Shown one piece after another: positions 59,989 to 64,000 of a DNA stretch of 64,000 nt (positions within the stretch are counted from its first letter, which is position 1; the number at the start of each line of letters is the position of its first letter). Source of the stretch: Nitrosospira briensis C-128 (GTDB taxonomy: Bacteria; Pseudomonadota; Gammaproteobacteria; Burkholderiales; Nitrosomonadaceae); assembly GCF_000619905.2 (NCBI RefSeq), contig NZ_CP012371.1, positions 2,294,001-2,358,000 of the forward strand. Reading direction: 5' to 3'. The notes under the pieces are model-generated. The model did not search any database, was not told the DNA's origin, and was given only the letters and a program-made list of their open reading frames with translations. The translations under genes and the position numbers were made by a program.

Positions 59989-60079
59989 TTATGGGGTTAT
60001 GGGTATGTAACGTATTGGTAACACCGTATTCAGAAACGCAGGCATAGAGAAACACATGAAACACGTTGGACCGTATCGA

Positions 60080-61111
<1,032 letters not shown>

Positions 61112-61115
61112 CCTG

Positions 61116-61151
61116 AAAGACCGGCTGAACCCAAGTTCAGCCGGTCTTTTT
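61116..61151 (+). terminator. Hairpin between amoC and amoA
   Basis: Perfect 15-bp stem, AAAGACCGGCTGAAC with its complement around a CCAA loop, followed by T residues. It may end monocistronic amoC transcripts or be a processing point for the amoCAB message. Confidence 0.9.
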
Positions 61152-61310
61152 GATTCGGCACCACCCGGACTCGAGGAACCCTGAGGAACCTTGGGCCGCC
61201 CTGCCGCCGCAACCCGACAGCAGAGCGGCCCGCCGCTACCGCCGCTGCGGCGAACAAAGACCCAGCCCAAAAAAAACAAGCTGGGGCGGAAAGAGGACAA
61301 GCAGCACCAA

Positions 61311-61330
61311 GCAACACGCAACAGCAACAC
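61311..61330 (+). repeat. GCAACAC words in the amoA leader
   Basis: GCAACAC at 61311 and 61324 with GCAACA at 61318 between them, about 45 bases before amoA. Same word as in the amoC leader. Nearby CCCAGC/GCTGGG (61261-61286) forms a stem with an A-rich loop. Confidence 0.65.
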
Positions 61331-61362
61331 ATCATTCACGTATTAAGATCGTAGACATTTGA

Positions 61363-63449
<2,087 letters not shown>

Positions 63450-63492
63450 GCCGCATGGGACACAAGGCCTAGCCCCGTCCCGCAAGGCATTG

Positions 63493-63541
63493 ACACCGGT
63501 CCGCCGCCGTCGCCAGACGGAAAGGTGGATCGGTGTTTTTT
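63493..63541 (+). terminator. Terminator after amoB
   Basis: Long stem closed by ACACCG/CGGTGT, continued through GTCCGCC/GGTGGAT (with G-U pairs) and CCGTC/GACGG, then TTTTTT. Lies 43 bp after the amoB stop. Confidence 0.85.
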
Positions 63542-63703
63542 ATGCAGCATAAAAATAGTAGAATTAGCAAAGCAGCATCGGCATGACGACAGCCCACAGG
63601 CCTCCCGCCCGCGGACGAACGGCAAGCCCGCCCAAGTGGCGATTAGCTGAAACAGTGGATCCTGTAACTTCGTAACAACGAACAACGCGGAGAGAACCCG
63701 TTT

Positions 63704-64000
63704 GTGATTAGGCAAGTAACACAGGCAATGCTCATCCTGACCGCGGCGCTCTATGCCGGCGCGGCAGGCGCGCACGGAAAAGTCTCGCTGGAAGAAGACA
63801 GCTGCGTGCGCCGCATTGGCGAGAACATGGTGCACTTAAGCGCCTACCAGCCGCAATTTGAGCCCAGCGCCCAATACTGCACCGAAATCCCCAAGAGCGG
63901 AGACACCTACTTGGTAGTCGACCTGATCGACCCGGCCCTGCGCGAAATGCCCATCGGCATGCGCGTCGTCAGAGGCACCAGCGAAACCGACGACGAGACC
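63704..64000 (+). CDS. Amo-cluster small secreted protein (orf4/orf5 type), 5' part
   Basis: First 99 codons of a gene cut by the window end. GTG at 63704 with GGAGAG 8-9 bases upstream. Signal peptide MIRQVTQAMLILTAALYAGA... ends AGA-HGKV, so the mature chain would begin with His. Conserved-looking SLEEDSCVRRIGENMVHLSAYQ and two Cys follow. Betaproteobacterial ammonia oxidisers carry orf4 (amoE) and orf5 (amoD) after amoB, related to PmoD; this is one of them, probably orf4 by position. Role unclear, possibly copper handling for the monooxygenase. Confidence 0.8.
   Translation, partial: MIRQVTQAMLILTAALYAGAAGAHGKVSLEEDSCVRRIGENMVHLSAYQPQFEPSAQYCTEIPKSGDTYLVVDLIDPALREMPIGMRVVRGTSETDDET

Overview
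The window is chromosomal DNA of a betaproteobacterial ammonia oxidiser, most likely a Nitrosospira relative. The clearest sign is a complete amoC-amoA-amoB cluster (60302-63449), followed by the start of the small secreted gene that usually follows amoB in these bacteria. A PEP-CTERM protein beside an EpsA-type LuxR regulator, a hopanoid/squalene-type prenyl synthase and typical betaproteobacterial gene orders (rodZ-ispG-hisS-yfgM-bamB-der, tig-clpP-clpX-lon-hup-ppiD) agree with this. Most of the window is conserved housekeeping DNA. No prophage, transposase gene or CRISPR array was seen.

Layout: 1-2355 is the 3' part of purL. 2447-5772 holds two coupled exported proteins (ChaN-like haem-binding/PDZ and an M1-type metallopeptidase). 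6063-13909 is a looser accessory stretch: a small conserved protein, the PEP-CTERM protein, the EpsA-like regulator, a GGDEF-EAL c-di-GMP protein, an orphan coiled-coil protein and a predicted outer-membrane barrel protein. About 1.1 kb without a convincing gene follows; it contains six TGTGA words at exact 11-bp spacing. 15074-23981 runs ndk, rlmN, rodZ, ispG, hisS, yfgM, bamB, der. 24325-28116 has apaG (reverse), then rpe, gph and trpE. A Trp-rich leader peptide lies at the gph/trpE junction and a candidate structured RNA lies upstream of gph. 28682-31575 is bioA-dacB on the minus strand, divergent from groES-groEL under a CIRCE operator. 34156-44597 has hpnD, an SDR protein, tRNA-Leu, tig-clpP-clpX-lon, hupB, tRNA-Val, tRNA-Asp and ppiD. 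44622-59285 has fabI (reverse), a yejABEF-type peptide ABC transporter, prfC, and then a kinase, argH and priA on the minus strand.

The most interesting material is non-coding. (1) A family of short elements with terminal inverted repeats of about 18 bp: a 235-bp copy after der with a perfect 5-bp flanking duplication, a 386-bp copy after trpE, a degenerate copy upstream of fabI and a possible remnant near 7.4 kb. (2) The 11-bp phased TGTGA array upstream of the outer-membrane protein gene. (3) The trp leader peptide that starts on the gph stop codon. (4) The long amoC upstream region, with two sigma-54-like motifs at exact -24/-12 spacing and a leader carrying a repeated GCAACACC word that reappears in the amoA leader.

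All functional calls rest on reading the translated sequence and recalling family features. No database search was run.
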